A stretch of 64,000 bases of DNA, taken from positions 1 to 64,000 of the forward strand of contig JACUUX010000004.1 in assembly GCA_014859105.1 (NCBI GenBank), in the 5' to 3' direction. Made by a program: the position numbers and the translations under genes. Source of the DNA: Nitrospirota bacterium. GTDB lineage: Bacteria; Nitrospirota; Thermodesulfovibrionia; Thermodesulfovibrionales; SM23-35. The notes below the pieces were generated by a model. It had not been told where the DNA came from. It did not search any database and worked only from the letters and a program-made list of their open reading frames with translations. Below, one piece after another: positions 51,170-60,506 of this stretch. Position 1 is the first letter of the stretch, and the number at the start of each line of letters is the position of its first letter.

Positions 51170-53836
51170 TTATACCGTTGATTTGCTCAAATCTTCTTTC
51201 GACTTTTCCTTTAGCACAGCCTGCGCTGCTGCAAGTCTTGCAATTGGTATCCTGTAAGGTGAACAGCTTACATAGTCTAATCCTATTTTATGGCAGAATT
51301 CTACTGATTTAGGATCACCCCCATGTTCTCCGCAGATACCCATTTTCATTTTCTTTCTTACCTTTCTGCCTTTCTCTACCGCTAACTTCATCAAAAGACC
51401 TGTCCCATTGTCTAATGTTATAAACGGATCATCTTCCAGTATCCCTATTTCGATATAGTAAGGAAGAAATCTCCCTGCGTCATCTCGCGACAGTCCAAAA
51501 GTTGTCTGTGTAAGATCGTTTGTTCCGAACGAATAAAAATCAGCCTGTGTAGCTATTTCGTCTGCTGTTAAAGCTGCCCTTGGAAGTTCTATCATTGTTC
51601 CGACGGTATAGTTGACTTTTGTGTTGTAAGCTTTCTGGACTTGATCAGATATTCTGACAGTAAGTTCTCTCATCATTTTCAGCTCATTCACATGGCCGAC
51701 AAGAGGTATCATTATTTCAGGAATTACTTTTATTTTCTGCTTTGAAAATTCACAGGCTGCTTCTATTATTGCCCTGACCTGCATTTCATAAATCTCAGGA
51801 TAGGTTATTCCCACTCTGCAGCCCCTGTGTCCCAGCATAGGGTTAACTTCATGCAATGCCTTGTTCCTTGCCTTCAGTTTCTCAAATGGCACTTCCATTG
51901 AAGTAGCTAATGCCCTTAATTCCTCATCTGTATGGGGTACAAATTCATGAAGAGGCGGGTCAAGGAGACGGATGGTAACAGGTAGACCCTTCATTACCTT
52001 GAATATTTCTATGAAATCTCCTTTTTGCATCGGTAAAAGTTTTTCAAGAGCCTTTTTTCTTCCTTCTAAATCATCAGCGAGAATCATTTCTCTGACAGCA
52101 CTTATTCTCTCAGGTGCAAAGAACATATGCTCTGTTCTGCAAAGACCAATACCCTCAGCTCCAAATTTTCTTGCAACCTCTGAATCACCGGATGTATCAG
52201 CATTTGTTCTGACTTTCAGCCTTCTAAACTCATCAACCCATTTCATGAATTTTCCGAAATCACCTGTAAGCTCCGGTACAACAAGGGGTATTTCTCCTAA
52301 AATAACCTCTCCTGTCGTACCGTTAAGGGTTATGTAATCGCCTTCTTTAACTTCAAGGTCATTAACTGTAAAGTATTTTTGGACCTCGTGTATGTTTAAT
52401 GCTCCGCAGCCGGCAACACAGCATTTTCCCATACCCCTTGCAACAACTGCTGCATGAGACGTCATACCGCCTCTTGCAGTAAGGATCCCCTGAGCTGCAT
52501 GCATACCGCCTATATCTTCAGGGGATGTTTCAGTTCTTACAAGAATTACCTTTTCACCTTTTTCTGCCGCATGTTCTGCATCCTCCGCAGTAAATACCAC
52601 TTTCCCTACCGCGGCACCTGGTGAAGCTGGAAGACCTTTTGCTAAAACTCTAATCTCTGCCTTTGGGTCTATCATCGGATGGAGCAACTGATTAAGCTGT
52701 TCAGGGTCGATTCTCAACACAGCGGTTTTTTTATCGATCAACTTTTCTTTTACCATGTCAATTGCAATCTTGAGGGCTGCTGCTGCTGTCCTTTTGCCTA
52801 CCCTTGTCTGCAACATGTAGAGCTTACCTTCCTGTACCGTAAACTCTATATCGAGCATATCCTTATAATGTTTTTCAAGTTTCCTGTAAATCTTATTGAG
52901 CTCGTTATAAGCCTGAGTAAGCCTCTTTTTAAGCTCTTCTATATGAAGGGGGGTTCTGATTCCAGCAACCACATCTTCACCCTGTGCATTGATAAGGCAT
53001 TCTGCAAAAAACCTTTTCTGTCCAGTGGAGGGATCTCTCGTGAAACCCACGCCGGTACCGGAATTGTCACCAAGATTCCCGAACACCATAGCCTGAATAT
53101 TACAGGCAGTGCCAAGATCATGGGGGATATTGTTAAGATTTCTGTATTTAACCGCCCTTTCACCGAACCATGAATTGAAAACAGCGCTTATGACTTTATT
53201 AAGCTGTTCGTAAGGATCTATTGGAAAATCCTCTCTTGTACTTTTTTTATAAATAACCTTATATTCTTCAATGAGTTCTTTCAGGTCTTCTGCTGTAAGC
53301 TCTGTATCAAGACGTACTCCCTTCTTCTCCTTCATTGCTTCAAGTGCTTTCTCGAATTTCTGCCTGTCTATGCCCATAACTATGCTTCCGAACATAGTAA
53401 TAAACCTTCTGTATGCATCATACACAAACCGTTCATTACCCGTCTTTTTTATAAGTGCTTTCATTGTGATTTCGTTAAGGCCAAGATTAAGCACTGTATC
53501 CATCATCCCCGGCATTGAAAACTTTGCTCCTGAGCGTACAGATACAAGGAGAGGATTAACAGGATCACCGAATTTCATGCCCATTTCCTTTTCAACCTTT
53601 TTCAGGTTTTTAATAACCTGTTCCCACATCCCGGGCGGATGCTTCTTTCCAGCCTTAAAATATTCATTGCATGCTTCTGTAGTAATTGTAAAACCTGCGG
53701 GTACAGGAATTTTCAAGTTGGTCATTTCTGCAAGTCCGGCTCCCTTCCCACCGAGAAGGTTTTTCATAGCTCCTCTTCCTTCAGCTTTTCCGCCACCGAA
53801 AAAGTAAACGTATTTTTTGACTGCCTTCTTTGCCAT
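51170..53836 (-). CDS. ppdK: Pyruvate, phosphate dikinase
   Basis: The 888-residue enzyme converts pyruvate + ATP + Pi to PEP + AMP + PPi, or the reverse. The ATP-grasp N-terminal domain opens with YFFGGGKAEG and GGKGAGLAEM. The phosphohistidine domain has GGMTSHAAVVARGMGK, and the C-terminal PEP/pyruvate domain ends with GICGEHGGDP. The Ser preceding the His and the TSH pattern fit PPDK rather than PEP synthase. Size is typical. It is likely involved in gluconeogenesis or pyrophosphate-based glycolysis. Confidence 0.96.
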   Translation of the reverse strand: MAKKAVKKYVYFFGGGKAEGRGAMKNLLGGKGAGLAEMTNLKIPVPAGFTITTEACNEYFKAGKKHPPGMWEQVIKNLKKVEKEMGMKFGDPVNPLLVSVRSGAKFSMPGMMDTVLNLGLNEITMKALIKKTGNERFVYDAYRRFITMFGSIVMGIDRQKFEKALEAMKEKKGVRLDTELTAEDLKELIEEYKVIYKKSTREDFPIDPYEQLNKVISAVFNSWFGERAVKYRNLNNIPHDLGTACNIQAMVFGNLGDNSGTGVGFTRDPSTGQKRFFAECLINAQGEDVVAGIRTPLHIEELKKRLTQAYNELNKIYRKLEKHYKDMLDIEFTVQEGKLYMLQTRVGKRTAAAALKIAIDMVKEKLIDKKTAVLRIDPEQLNQLLHPMIDPKAEIRVLAKGLPASPGAAVGKVVFTAEDAEHAAEKGEKVILVRTETSPEDIGGMHAAQGILTARGGMTSHAAVVARGMGKCCVAGCGALNIHEVQKYFTVNDLEVKEGDYITLNGTTGEVILGEIPLVVPELTGDFGKFMKWVDEFRRLKVRTNADTSGDSEVARKFGAEGIGLCRTEHMFFAPERISAVREMILADDLEGRKKALEKLLPMQKGDFIEIFKVMKGLPVTIRLLDPPLHEFVPHTDEELRALATSMEVPFEKLKARNKALHEVNPMLGHRGCRVGITYPEIYEMQVRAIIEAACEFSKQKIKVIPEIMIPLVGHVNELKMMRELTVRISDQVQKAYNTKVNYTVGTMIELPRAALTADEIATQADFYSFGTNDLTQTTFGLSRDDAGRFLPYYIEIGILEDDPFITLDNGTGLLMKLAVEKGRKVRKKMKMGICGEHGGDPKSVEFCHKIGLDYVSCSPYRIPIARLAAAQAVLKEKSKEDLSKSTV

Positions 53837-53923
53837 TAAAATGCCTCCCGCTAAAGTTTTTTGATTAATAGAATACCTGACAAAAACAATAAATTCAATC
53901 CTCTAACATATGCTGTATCTTGC

Positions 53924-53952
53924 TTGACAAATAAATACCAATAAAAGATAAT
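53924..53952 (+). promoter_or_regulatory. Promoter of the thioredoxin-fold cassette
   Basis: TTGACA at 53924-53929 and GATAAT at 53947-53952 are 17 bases apart, about 45 bases before the first gene, whose AGGAGG site is at 53987-53992. Confidence 0.7.
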
Positions 53953-53995
53953 ATTATTTATAAAAAGTAGAAAAATTTAGACCTAAGGAGGATTT

Positions 53996-54565
53996 ATGTT
54001 TAAGAAGATTATATTTATATTGGCGATTTGTGCTTTAACATATTATGCGGTAACCGTCCACGCTGTGGAATGTCCGGCCACAGGTGAAGCCTTTCCTGAA
54101 GTCACCCTTTCTGTACCCGAAAATGTCAAAGAAAAAAATTATCTCGGACTTGAAAACAAAGGTTCCTTCAAAATATCCCAGATAAAGGCCGAGGTTGTAA
54201 TTCTTGAAATATTCAGCATGTATTGTCCTCACTGTCAGAAGGAAGCACTACTTGTCAATGAACTATACAACATCATAGACAACCGCCAGGATATTAAAGA
54301 AAAGATTAAGATTATAGGAATTGGTGCTGGCAATACTCCTTTTGAAGTAGAGGTATTCAAAAATCAATATGATATTCCATTTCCCCTATTTCATGATGAG
54401 TCTTTTTCGATTCACGAGGCAATCGGAGATGTCAGAACACCTTACTTCTTCGTATTCAAAATCAATAAGGACGGAACTAATGAAATAATTTACTCAAAAG
54501 TCGGCACCATTGAGGACCCGGAACAATTCCTTAATCTTATTCTGAAAGAGTCTGCAAAAAAATAG
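53996..54565 (+). CDS. Exported TlpA-like thioredoxin-fold protein, CPHC type
   Basis: The 189-residue protein begins with a signal peptide (MFKKIIFILAICALTYYAVTVHA). It has a thioredoxin-like fold with an active site MYCPHC, followed by a GIGAGNTPFEVEVFKNQYD stretch and a cis-Pro-like RTPYFFVF. The CPHC site resembles DsbA-type rather than CGPC thioredoxin, so a disulfide oxidase, reductase or sensor role is possible. It is the first of three consecutive thioredoxin-fold genes. A strong AGGAGG precedes the ATG. Confidence 0.85.
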   Translation: MFKKIIFILAICALTYYAVTVHAVECPATGEAFPEVTLSVPENVKEKNYLGLENKGSFKISQIKAEVVILEIFSMYCPHCQKEALLVNELYNIIDNRQDIKEKIKIIGIGAGNTPFEVEVFKNQYDIPFPLFHDESFSIHEAIGDVRTPYFFVFKINKDGTNEIIYSKVGTIEDPEQFLNLILKESAKK

Positions 54566-54575
54566 GAGGCTTGAA

Positions 54576-55184
54576 ATGTTAACAAAGCACGGAATTATCC
54601 TAACCGCACTATGCGGGATTGTTTCTTTATTGCTTTGTTTATCTCCCGTTCATGGTGCATCAGAACAATTTAAGGAGAAAATCTACAAAACCGGCATATT
54701 AAAACCAATTGACAGTAAAACGCACCTGAAGGTCGGGGACATGGCTCCGGATTTTACACTCCCTTCAGTTTCCGGAGAAAGGGTATCGCTCGGTCGATAT
54801 ATCGGCCAAAAAAATGTGGTAATTTCCTTTGTGCCTGCTGCATGGACTCCGGTATGTTCGGACCAGTGGCCCGGATATAACATTGCAAAGAGTTTTTTTG
54901 ATAAAAGTGATGCTATTCTTCTCGGTATCACTGTGGATAACATTCCAACATTATATGCATGGATAGAAGAGATGGGGGACCTCTGGTTTCCTGTTCTTTC
55001 GGATTTTTGGCCACACGGGGAAGTTTCGAAAAAATACGGGGTTCTGCGTACTGATGGAATGTCTGAAAGGGTATTGTTTGTAATTGATAAAAAAGGTGTA
55101 ATTCGTTATATAGACGTTCATGATATCAACAAAAGGCCTCCTCTTGAGATACTTATACAGGAACTTGAGAAACTCACGAAATAA
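54576..55184 (+). CDS. Exported peroxiredoxin-like protein (AhpC/TSA family)
   Basis: The 202-residue protein has a signal peptide (about 1-30) and a peroxiredoxin-type core: GDMAPDFTLPSVSGERVSL, and the FVPAAWTPVCSDQW motif. The last carries the peroxidatic cysteine in the P-x-x-x-(T/S)-x-x-C pattern. The C-terminus has LFVIDKKGVIRYID. It would reduce peroxides in the periplasm, using the neighbouring thioredoxin-fold proteins as reductants by inference. It begins 10 bases after the first TlpA-like gene. Confidence 0.88.
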   Translation: MLTKHGIILTALCGIVSLLLCLSPVHGASEQFKEKIYKTGILKPIDSKTHLKVGDMAPDFTLPSVSGERVSLGRYIGQKNVVISFVPAAWTPVCSDQWPGYNIAKSFFDKSDAILLGITVDNIPTLYAWIEEMGDLWFPVLSDFWPHGEVSKKYGVLRTDGMSERVLFVIDKKGVIRYIDVHDINKRPPLEILIQELEKLTK

Positions 55185-55225
55185 GATATCTTATCCCGAA
55201 AAGTCTTAAACCTGTGTTAAATGTT

Positions 55226-55789
55226 ATGAATAGTCTTATTATAAAAATTCACTCGATTGGTTTTTTACTCGTATTTTTATTCCCTATCGTCTGTCTTGCA
55301 AAATCGGTTGACTCAGATGCGATATTTCCGGACTTAAATTTTAAAAATGCCCTTTCTAAAGAAGAGCGTGTATATCTCGAAGTATCAAAAAAAAGAACTG
55401 TTTCCTTCAAAGAAATAAAGGGTTCGCTCATTATTGTTGAGCTTACAAATACATATTGTACAAGCTGCCGGAAGAATATCTCTGTTCTTAATGACGTCTA
55501 TTCTATGATTGAAAATGATCCACTATTAAAAGGAAAAATAAAGGTCATAAGTATTGCTTCCGGTAATAATAAAAAAGAAGTAGAAATGTTTATAAAGGAA
55601 TATAAAATCCTATATCCAGTTTTCACCGATTACAATTTCGAGGCTCATGAAGCTATGGGAAGTCCCCGTGTCCCATATACTATTTTCGTTAAGCGCGATG
55701 ACAAAGGAAAAAATATCGTGGTTTATACGCATCAGGGTATTTTCGAGTCTGCTAAAGATATCAGTAATAGAATTAATGAGTTTCTATAG
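55226..55789 (+). CDS. Exported TlpA-like thioredoxin-fold protein, CTSC type
   Basis: The 187-residue protein has a signal peptide ending near VCLAKS and a thioredoxin fold with active site CTSC (NTYCTSCRKN). The downstream SIASGNNKKEVEMFIKEYK and GSPRVPYTIFV parallel the first gene of the cassette, so the two are paralogues. The start is uncertain: a GTG at 55214 and the ATG at 55226 are both possible and neither has a clear ribosome-binding site. It lies 41 bases after the peroxiredoxin-like gene. Confidence 0.82.
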   Translation: MNSLIIKIHSIGFLLVFLFPIVCLAKSVDSDAIFPDLNFKNALSKEERVYLEVSKKRTVSFKEIKGSLIIVELTNTYCTSCRKNISVLNDVYSMIENDPLLKGKIKVISIASGNNKKEVEMFIKEYKILYPVFTDYNFEAHEAMGSPRVPYTIFVKRDDKGKNIVVYTHQGIFESAKDISNRINEFL

Positions 55790-55873
55790 CAAATAGATCA
55801 CAAAGCAAGATATAATCCTGTTGTCAGGTTTTTTTACGTTCTATAATACTTAAAAATAAATAAACCATTGTTT

Positions 55874-56467
55874 ATGGAACAAAATATCATAGAGAAACTT
55901 ATAAATGAACTTACAAAACTTCCGGGCATAGGCAGGAAAACTGCCCAGAGGCTTGCTTTTTTTATACTCACCATGTCCGAGGAAGACGCAAAAGGTATTT
56001 CGAAGGCTATCAGTGAAGTAAAAGAAAAGGCAAGGTTCTGCAATGAATGCTTTAATATTACAGAAAATGAGGTGTGCGACATTTGCAGCAACACTGTGCG
56101 TGACAGGAGCAAGCTCTGTGTAGTGGAAGAACCCTGCAATATACTGGTAATTGAACGGTCAAAGTGTTTTAATGGTCTTTACCATGTACTTCTTGGAGCT
56201 CTTTCTCCGATTGATGGAATGACACCCGAAAAACTTAAGATAAAAGAACTCATCCGAAGAGTTGAAAAAAATTCGTTGCAGGAAATAATTATAGCTACAA
56301 ACCCAAATACAAAAGGCGAAATGACAGCTCAATATATAAGGGATATTTTAAAACCCTACAATATAAAGGTTACAAGAATTGCTTATGGCCTTCCCATCGG
56401 CGGTGATATCGAGTTTGCAGATGAAGTGACCCTCGGTAAGGCCATAGAGGGCAGAAGAGAAATATAA
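55874..56467 (+). CDS. recR: Recombination protein RecR
   Basis: The 197-residue protein has an N-terminal helix-hairpin-helix (LTKLPGIGRKTAQRLAFFIL). The zinc motif (CNECFNITENEVCDIC) and the Toprim domain ending in ATNPNTKGEMTA and RIAYGLPIGGDIEFADE follow. It works with RecO. I chose the ATG at 55874, giving the usual length of about 198; a TTG two codons earlier is possible. It lies downstream of the thioredoxin-fold cassette but is probably independent of it. Confidence 0.94.
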   Translation: MEQNIIEKLINELTKLPGIGRKTAQRLAFFILTMSEEDAKGISKAISEVKEKARFCNECFNITENEVCDICSNTVRDRSKLCVVEEPCNILVIERSKCFNGLYHVLLGALSPIDGMTPEKLKIKELIRRVEKNSLQEIIIATNPNTKGEMTAQYIRDILKPYNIKVTRIAYGLPIGGDIEFADEVTLGKAIEGRREI

Positions 56468-56508
56468 ATAATCATCACATTCAGATACCGGAATTTTTAC
56501 CTGTCTAT

Positions 56509-56865
56509 TTACCGGATGAATTTTATCTTAAAAGGATAGCTGTAGTTTTCTCCGGTGTATGCTTTTACAGAGGCAATAATGACAAGAATTAGATTAATCG
56601 ATACTAAAATGAACAAAAATATAAACCCGATTTTCATAGAAATGAAAAGTGCTGCGATTAAAACATAGATTGTCATTGAAAGCTGGAAGTTTAACGATTC
56701 TTTTCCCTGCTCATTGACAAAAGGAGACAGTTTTCTTTTCACAAGCCAGATAATTAAAGGTCCGATAATATTTCCGAATGGAATTCCCGTAATCCCAAGC
56801 AGAACCGTCAAATGACATAGCATTCCCCAGATACGCTCCTTTTTTTCATCATTTTTATTGTTCAT
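56509..56865 (-). CDS. DUF4870/Tic20-like membrane protein
   Basis: The 118-residue protein has three hydrophobic segments and the DUF4870 motifs GMLCHLTVLLGITGIPFGNIIGP (in parts), WLVKRK and FVNEQGKESLNFQLS. Members are small Tic20-like membrane proteins without a defined bacterial role. I chose the ATG at 56865, which has GAGAGGAACC upstream; the open frame extends 11 codons further without a good site. It converges on recR. Confidence 0.85.
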   Translation of the reverse strand: MNNKNDEKKERIWGMLCHLTVLLGITGIPFGNIIGPLIIWLVKRKLSPFVNEQGKESLNFQLSMTIYVLIAALFISMKIGFIFLFILVSINLILVIIASVKAYTGENYSYPFKIKFIR

Positions 56866-57000
56866 GCATGGTTCCTCTCGAGCTTGTGCCACTGTCATAT
56901 CTTGCCTTTTTGCCAGGAAGGCAACTGTTAATGCCTATTTTAATTTTTTCCATAACATAGTCTACTTTTACCTAAAATTATAGTGTTTCTTTATCTACTT

Positions 57001-59022
57001 TTAATAAAGCACACCACTTTGAAATAATCTCGCTATGAGGTCCTTGTGATATGAAAGATTAAAAATATGTTTCCTGTCCATCATACCATAATACTCATTT
57101 AGAGAAATACCCTTTTCAAAATTTTTTATTGTCGCACAGTATGTTTCATATGTCATGCTCAGGATTTCATCTATAAGGAAAATAAAGACAGTCATTTCAG
57201 CATTTAAGGTCTTAACACCTTCCTTTTTGAGTTTTCTCAAAAAAATCCCCATGTTCAAATAATCGTGTTCGTTTACGGATATAAATGCATTATCCAATTT
57301 GGGGTGACTGGTATGATAAAAACTTGCCGGTGTCCATGGCCTTTCATAGAATGAAGACTTCTTTATCAAAAAATTAGTCAAATCTTCTATAAACGGAATT
57401 TGAGAGAATAAAGTTTTTTGCATTGTGAGAGTGTGCCTGATGCGTTCCAATAAATCACAAAAATCAAAAGTAGCAAAAAAGTTTCCCGGCTTATTAATGT
57501 ACGCACTGTTGATGATCTCCTCAACGAGGTCTACAGTTTTTTCTTCCAGACATGAAAAAAGGATGTGAAACAGTTCCGGGAAAAACCTCTCGAGATAGTT
57601 TAAAACAAATATGAGCATTTCACATCTTAAGACGTCTTCTTCAGAGAGGGTTCGTGGCAAATAGACACAGAGATTATTGAAAGGAAAACTGTAAAGCTCA
57701 TGAGATTTTATCTTCCTTATGGATGATATAAGGGTATCAAGCTCATGTGGGTTATCAGTATATTTTTCCCAACAGAGGCTGGCTATATCGGTAGACAGGT
57801 GATCGTATGATATATTGACATTAAAGACATTATTACTGAAGAAATTGTGTGATAACCGGAATATTCCTGTAATTTCCTTCTTCATATCGTTGTATGAAGT
57901 AACAGTATCATGGTATCTGCTGAAGAACAGGTACACATTCACATCTTCTCCCAGATGGCTACGAATGAGATTAAGATTTTCCTCCAGTTCTCTCATGGAA
58001 TAGAATAATTTCCTGCCTTTTATTTTTTCCCTGCTTTTATCAACAAAAACTTCAGGTGATAATTCAAAGAAGGGTTTATCACTGTTGCTCGGGAGAAAGA
58101 TATCCCTATAAAGTTCCAGAAACTTCTTATCAAACAACCTCCATGCACCATAATTCAGCTGAAATGATTTAACGAGGTCATTCTCCCGCTTCAAAGCCCT
58201 GAAAAGATTTTTTATATATGTCCGGTCATTTTCATAGCACAGATATATTTTTCCTGTAAATTCCTTAAGTCGCCTCAGATCCGAAATAACTGACTCAATC
58301 GACCTTGCTATCGGCTTTGCCCTTCCGCTGTGCAACCTGAACGCCTTGCGACTTCCGCCGCAATATCTGCAACTGAATATGCAACCCCGCCCGATAAAGA
58401 CAGGAAACCCCATTCTATTTTCAACAGACTTTATATATAAATCATAATCATAAAGAAATGTAAGATCGCAGAACGATATATTTGAAAGTGTTTTCCGGTC
58501 AATAAAGTAAGAGGGATTATTTGATTTAATTCCTTCAGGATTTCGATAGATTAAGTTTGGAACCTTACAGACATCGGTGCCTTTCAGCAGCATTTCCAGA
58601 GGTTTCTCCGGGTCGCCTTTTATGATAAAATCAATAAAATTGCATTTTTCAAGTAAATTTTCTCCGAAATATCCGGCTGTAAAACCGCCGCAAATGATTT
58701 TTATAGATTCAGTTCTGGATTTTATATATTCACTTAAACGGATAACTCCCCCTGCGGTTTCCTGCCAGTGAAAAATCAATCCAATATGTGTCGGCTGGAA
58801 AAGTTCAAGATAGTAGCCCAGTTTTTTGTATATCTCATCTCTGTTATATAATGACAGGTTCAGTATTTTTGCTTTAATGTTCTTCTGTCTCAGATAATCA
58901 CATATACCGAAAGTTCCCATTGGTATATGAACAAAATATTCACTCGGACAGTTAATTAAGAGGAGTCCCGGGGAAATCAAAGGTTTATTTTCAGGAGGTG
59001 TCTTTTTATCTTTTCTGCCCAT
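57001..59022 (-). CDS. B12-binding-type radical-SAM protein with large C-terminal domain
   Basis: The 673-residue protein has an N-terminal cobalamin-binding-like fold (about 15-150, including IPMGTFGICDYLRQKN and IKIICGGFTAGYFGE). The radical-SAM cluster motif CIFSCRYC lies at 214-221, with a GGxR-type continuation. No DxHxxG cobalamin ligand motif is visible. The remaining 300 or so residues are a helical C-terminal part without a recognised domain. The gene's start overlaps the deaminase gene by 46 bases, so they are co-translated. The substrate is unknown. Coupling with an S-adenosylhomocysteine/methylthioadenosine deaminase suggests disposal of the nucleoside by-product, but that is inferred. 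Confidence 0.88.
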   Translation of the reverse strand: MGRKDKKTPPENKPLISPGLLLINCPSEYFVHIPMGTFGICDYLRQKNIKAKILNLSLYNRDEIYKKLGYYLELFQPTHIGLIFHWQETAGGVIRLSEYIKSRTESIKIICGGFTAGYFGENLLEKCNFIDFIIKGDPEKPLEMLLKGTDVCKVPNLIYRNPEGIKSNNPSYFIDRKTLSNISFCDLTFLYDYDLYIKSVENRMGFPVFIGRGCIFSCRYCGGSRKAFRLHSGRAKPIARSIESVISDLRRLKEFTGKIYLCYENDRTYIKNLFRALKRENDLVKSFQLNYGAWRLFDKKFLELYRDIFLPSNSDKPFFELSPEVFVDKSREKIKGRKLFYSMRELEENLNLIRSHLGEDVNVYLFFSRYHDTVTSYNDMKKEITGIFRLSHNFFSNNVFNVNISYDHLSTDIASLCWEKYTDNPHELDTLISSIRKIKSHELYSFPFNNLCVYLPRTLSEEDVLRCEMLIFVLNYLERFFPELFHILFSCLEEKTVDLVEEIINSAYINKPGNFFATFDFCDLLERIRHTLTMQKTLFSQIPFIEDLTNFLIKKSSFYERPWTPASFYHTSHPKLDNAFISVNEHDYLNMGIFLRKLKKEGVKTLNAEMTVFIFLIDEILSMTYETYCATIKNFEKGISLNEYYGMMDRKHIFNLSYHKDLIARLFQSGVLY

Positions 59023-60311
59023 CTAACGGCCTTATAAAGAATCTCTGCCTCGTCACCTGTTAAGAGTTTTCTGTTATCAATAACAAGTTTGCCATTTACC
59101 ATTACTGTCTCTATATCGGAAGCCATTGCTGCATATACAATATGAGAGTATACGTCATAGACAGGAGTGAGATGAGGCTTATTTAAATCTAGCATCACAA
59201 TATCAGCCAATTTGCCTTTCTCAAGGCTTCCTATCTTATCCCCGAGACCTAACACATCGGCTCCCCATCTTGTGCCCATCAGAAGAGCTTTTTTAGCATC
59301 AAGTACAGTTGGATTATTAGAAAGTGCTTTGTGCACCTTTGCAGTAGTAGACATCTCGCTCAGTATATTGAGATCATTATTGCTCGCAGCTCCATCTGTA
59401 CCAAAGGTAACTTTTACACCAGCCATCAGCATCGTTACAACGGGTGCAAAACCTGAAGCCAGCTTCAGGTTGCTCTCCATGCAGTGGGAAACACCGACTT
59501 TTCTCCTTGCAAGGATTTCGATCTCGTCATCGTCTATCCATATACAGTGTGCAGCCAGGACCTTTTCATCCAGAAAGCCTAAGGATTCGAGATATTCAAC
59601 AGGCTTCTTGTTATGTTTAATCTTCACTTCTCCTGCTTCCCACTGTGTCTCCGAGAGATGTATATGCAGGGGTACATTAAATTTTTCAGCAATTGCTCTG
59701 GACTTCTCGAGAGTTTCGGTACTGCAGGAATAGATTGCATGAGGTGCAATACAAGGAGTGATAAGTTCATCTCCTTTCCAGTTGTTCACAAAACTTCTGG
59801 CATTTTCAAGATATTCATCCGGGGTCCTGGCAGATACTGTAGGAAAATCAAGAATCCCTGTTCCCAAAACCGCTCTCATCCCAACCTTCTTTGTTGTTTC
59901 ACCTGCTGCGTCTTCAAAGAAATACATGTCATTATAGGTTGTTACTCCTCCCTTGAGCATTTCAAGACAGGCAAGTTCGACTGCATCATAGATAAACTCG
60001 GGACTCAGCCATTTATTTTCTGCAGGCCATATGTGGTTTTCGAGCCATATTTTTAAAGGCAGGTCATCAGCAATTCCCCTGAAGTAAACCATTGCTGCAT
60101 GAGTATGGGTATTAATGAGACCCGGCAGTATTACACTTCCTTCCCTCCGTATTTCTTTTTCAGGATTATATTTTTTATATATTTCTGAATATACGCCAAC
60201 ATCGATTATTTTATTGCCCTTTATTGCAACAGCGCCATTTTCAATGACAGTAAGGTTTTCATCCATTGTTAAGACATAATCGCCACCTATTATGTAATCG
60301 ACATTCTGCAT
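58977..60311 (-). CDS. mtaD: 5-methylthioadenosine/S-adenosylhomocysteine deaminase
   Basis: The 444-residue amidohydrolase has the zinc motif NTHTHAAM, the deaminase segment CIAPHAIYSCS, HIHLSETQWE and AAHCIW, and the metal-Asp motif FGTDGAASNNDLN. This matches MtaD, which deaminates SAH or MTA to inosyl derivatives in organisms without SAH hydrolase or MTA phosphorylase. Length fits (about 430-440). Its 3' end overlaps the radical-SAM gene by 46 bases, so the two are coupled. Other nucleoside deaminations cannot be excluded. Confidence 0.88.
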   Translation of the reverse strand: MQNVDYIIGGDYVLTMDENLTVIENGAVAIKGNKIIDVGVYSEIYKKYNPEKEIRREGSVILPGLINTHTHAAMVYFRGIADDLPLKIWLENHIWPAENKWLSPEFIYDAVELACLEMLKGGVTTYNDMYFFEDAAGETTKKVGMRAVLGTGILDFPTVSARTPDEYLENARSFVNNWKGDELITPCIAPHAIYSCSTETLEKSRAIAEKFNVPLHIHLSETQWEAGEVKIKHNKKPVEYLESLGFLDEKVLAAHCIWIDDDEIEILARRKVGVSHCMESNLKLASGFAPVVTMLMAGVKVTFGTDGAASNNDLNILSEMSTTAKVHKALSNNPTVLDAKKALLMGTRWGADVLGLGDKIGSLEKGKLADIVMLDLNKPHLTPVYDVYSHIVYAAMASDIETVMVNGKLVIDNRKLLTGDEAEILYKAVRWAEKIKRHLLKINL

Positions 60312-60351
60312 TATTCGGGTTAGCCAAAAAGCAATTTGTTAGATTATTTTA

Positions 60352-60492
60352 ACCTGAATTGAGCAATTCTTTTGATAAATCAAGGACAGCCGGGACGGCT
60401 GTCCTACCTGAAAGGTAAACCTTAAAACCCGTAGGACAGGCGTCCCGGCTGTCTCAGCGGCATTATGAAATAATAAATCGCTCAAATTAGGT
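60352..60492. mobile_element. MITE-like element, copy 2
   Basis: The 141-base element has ends ACCTGAATTGAGCAATTC and, on the opposite strand at the right, ACCTAATTTGAGCGATTT. The internal blocks CAAGGACAGCCGGGACGG, ACCTGAAAGGTAAACC and CCCGTAGGACAGGCGTCC are shared in order with the copy at 28098-28232. It lies in the 195-base gap between asd and the deaminase gene and may act as a terminator for the asd transcript. Confidence 0.85.
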
Positions 60493-60506
60493 TTATATTT
60501 GGTTAT

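Noticed and set aside
59212-59733. Plus-strand frame of about 173 codons opposite the deaminase gene
   Set aside because: The opposite strand encodes an intact amidohydrolase with all metal ligands. This frame is Ser/Pro-rich noise.
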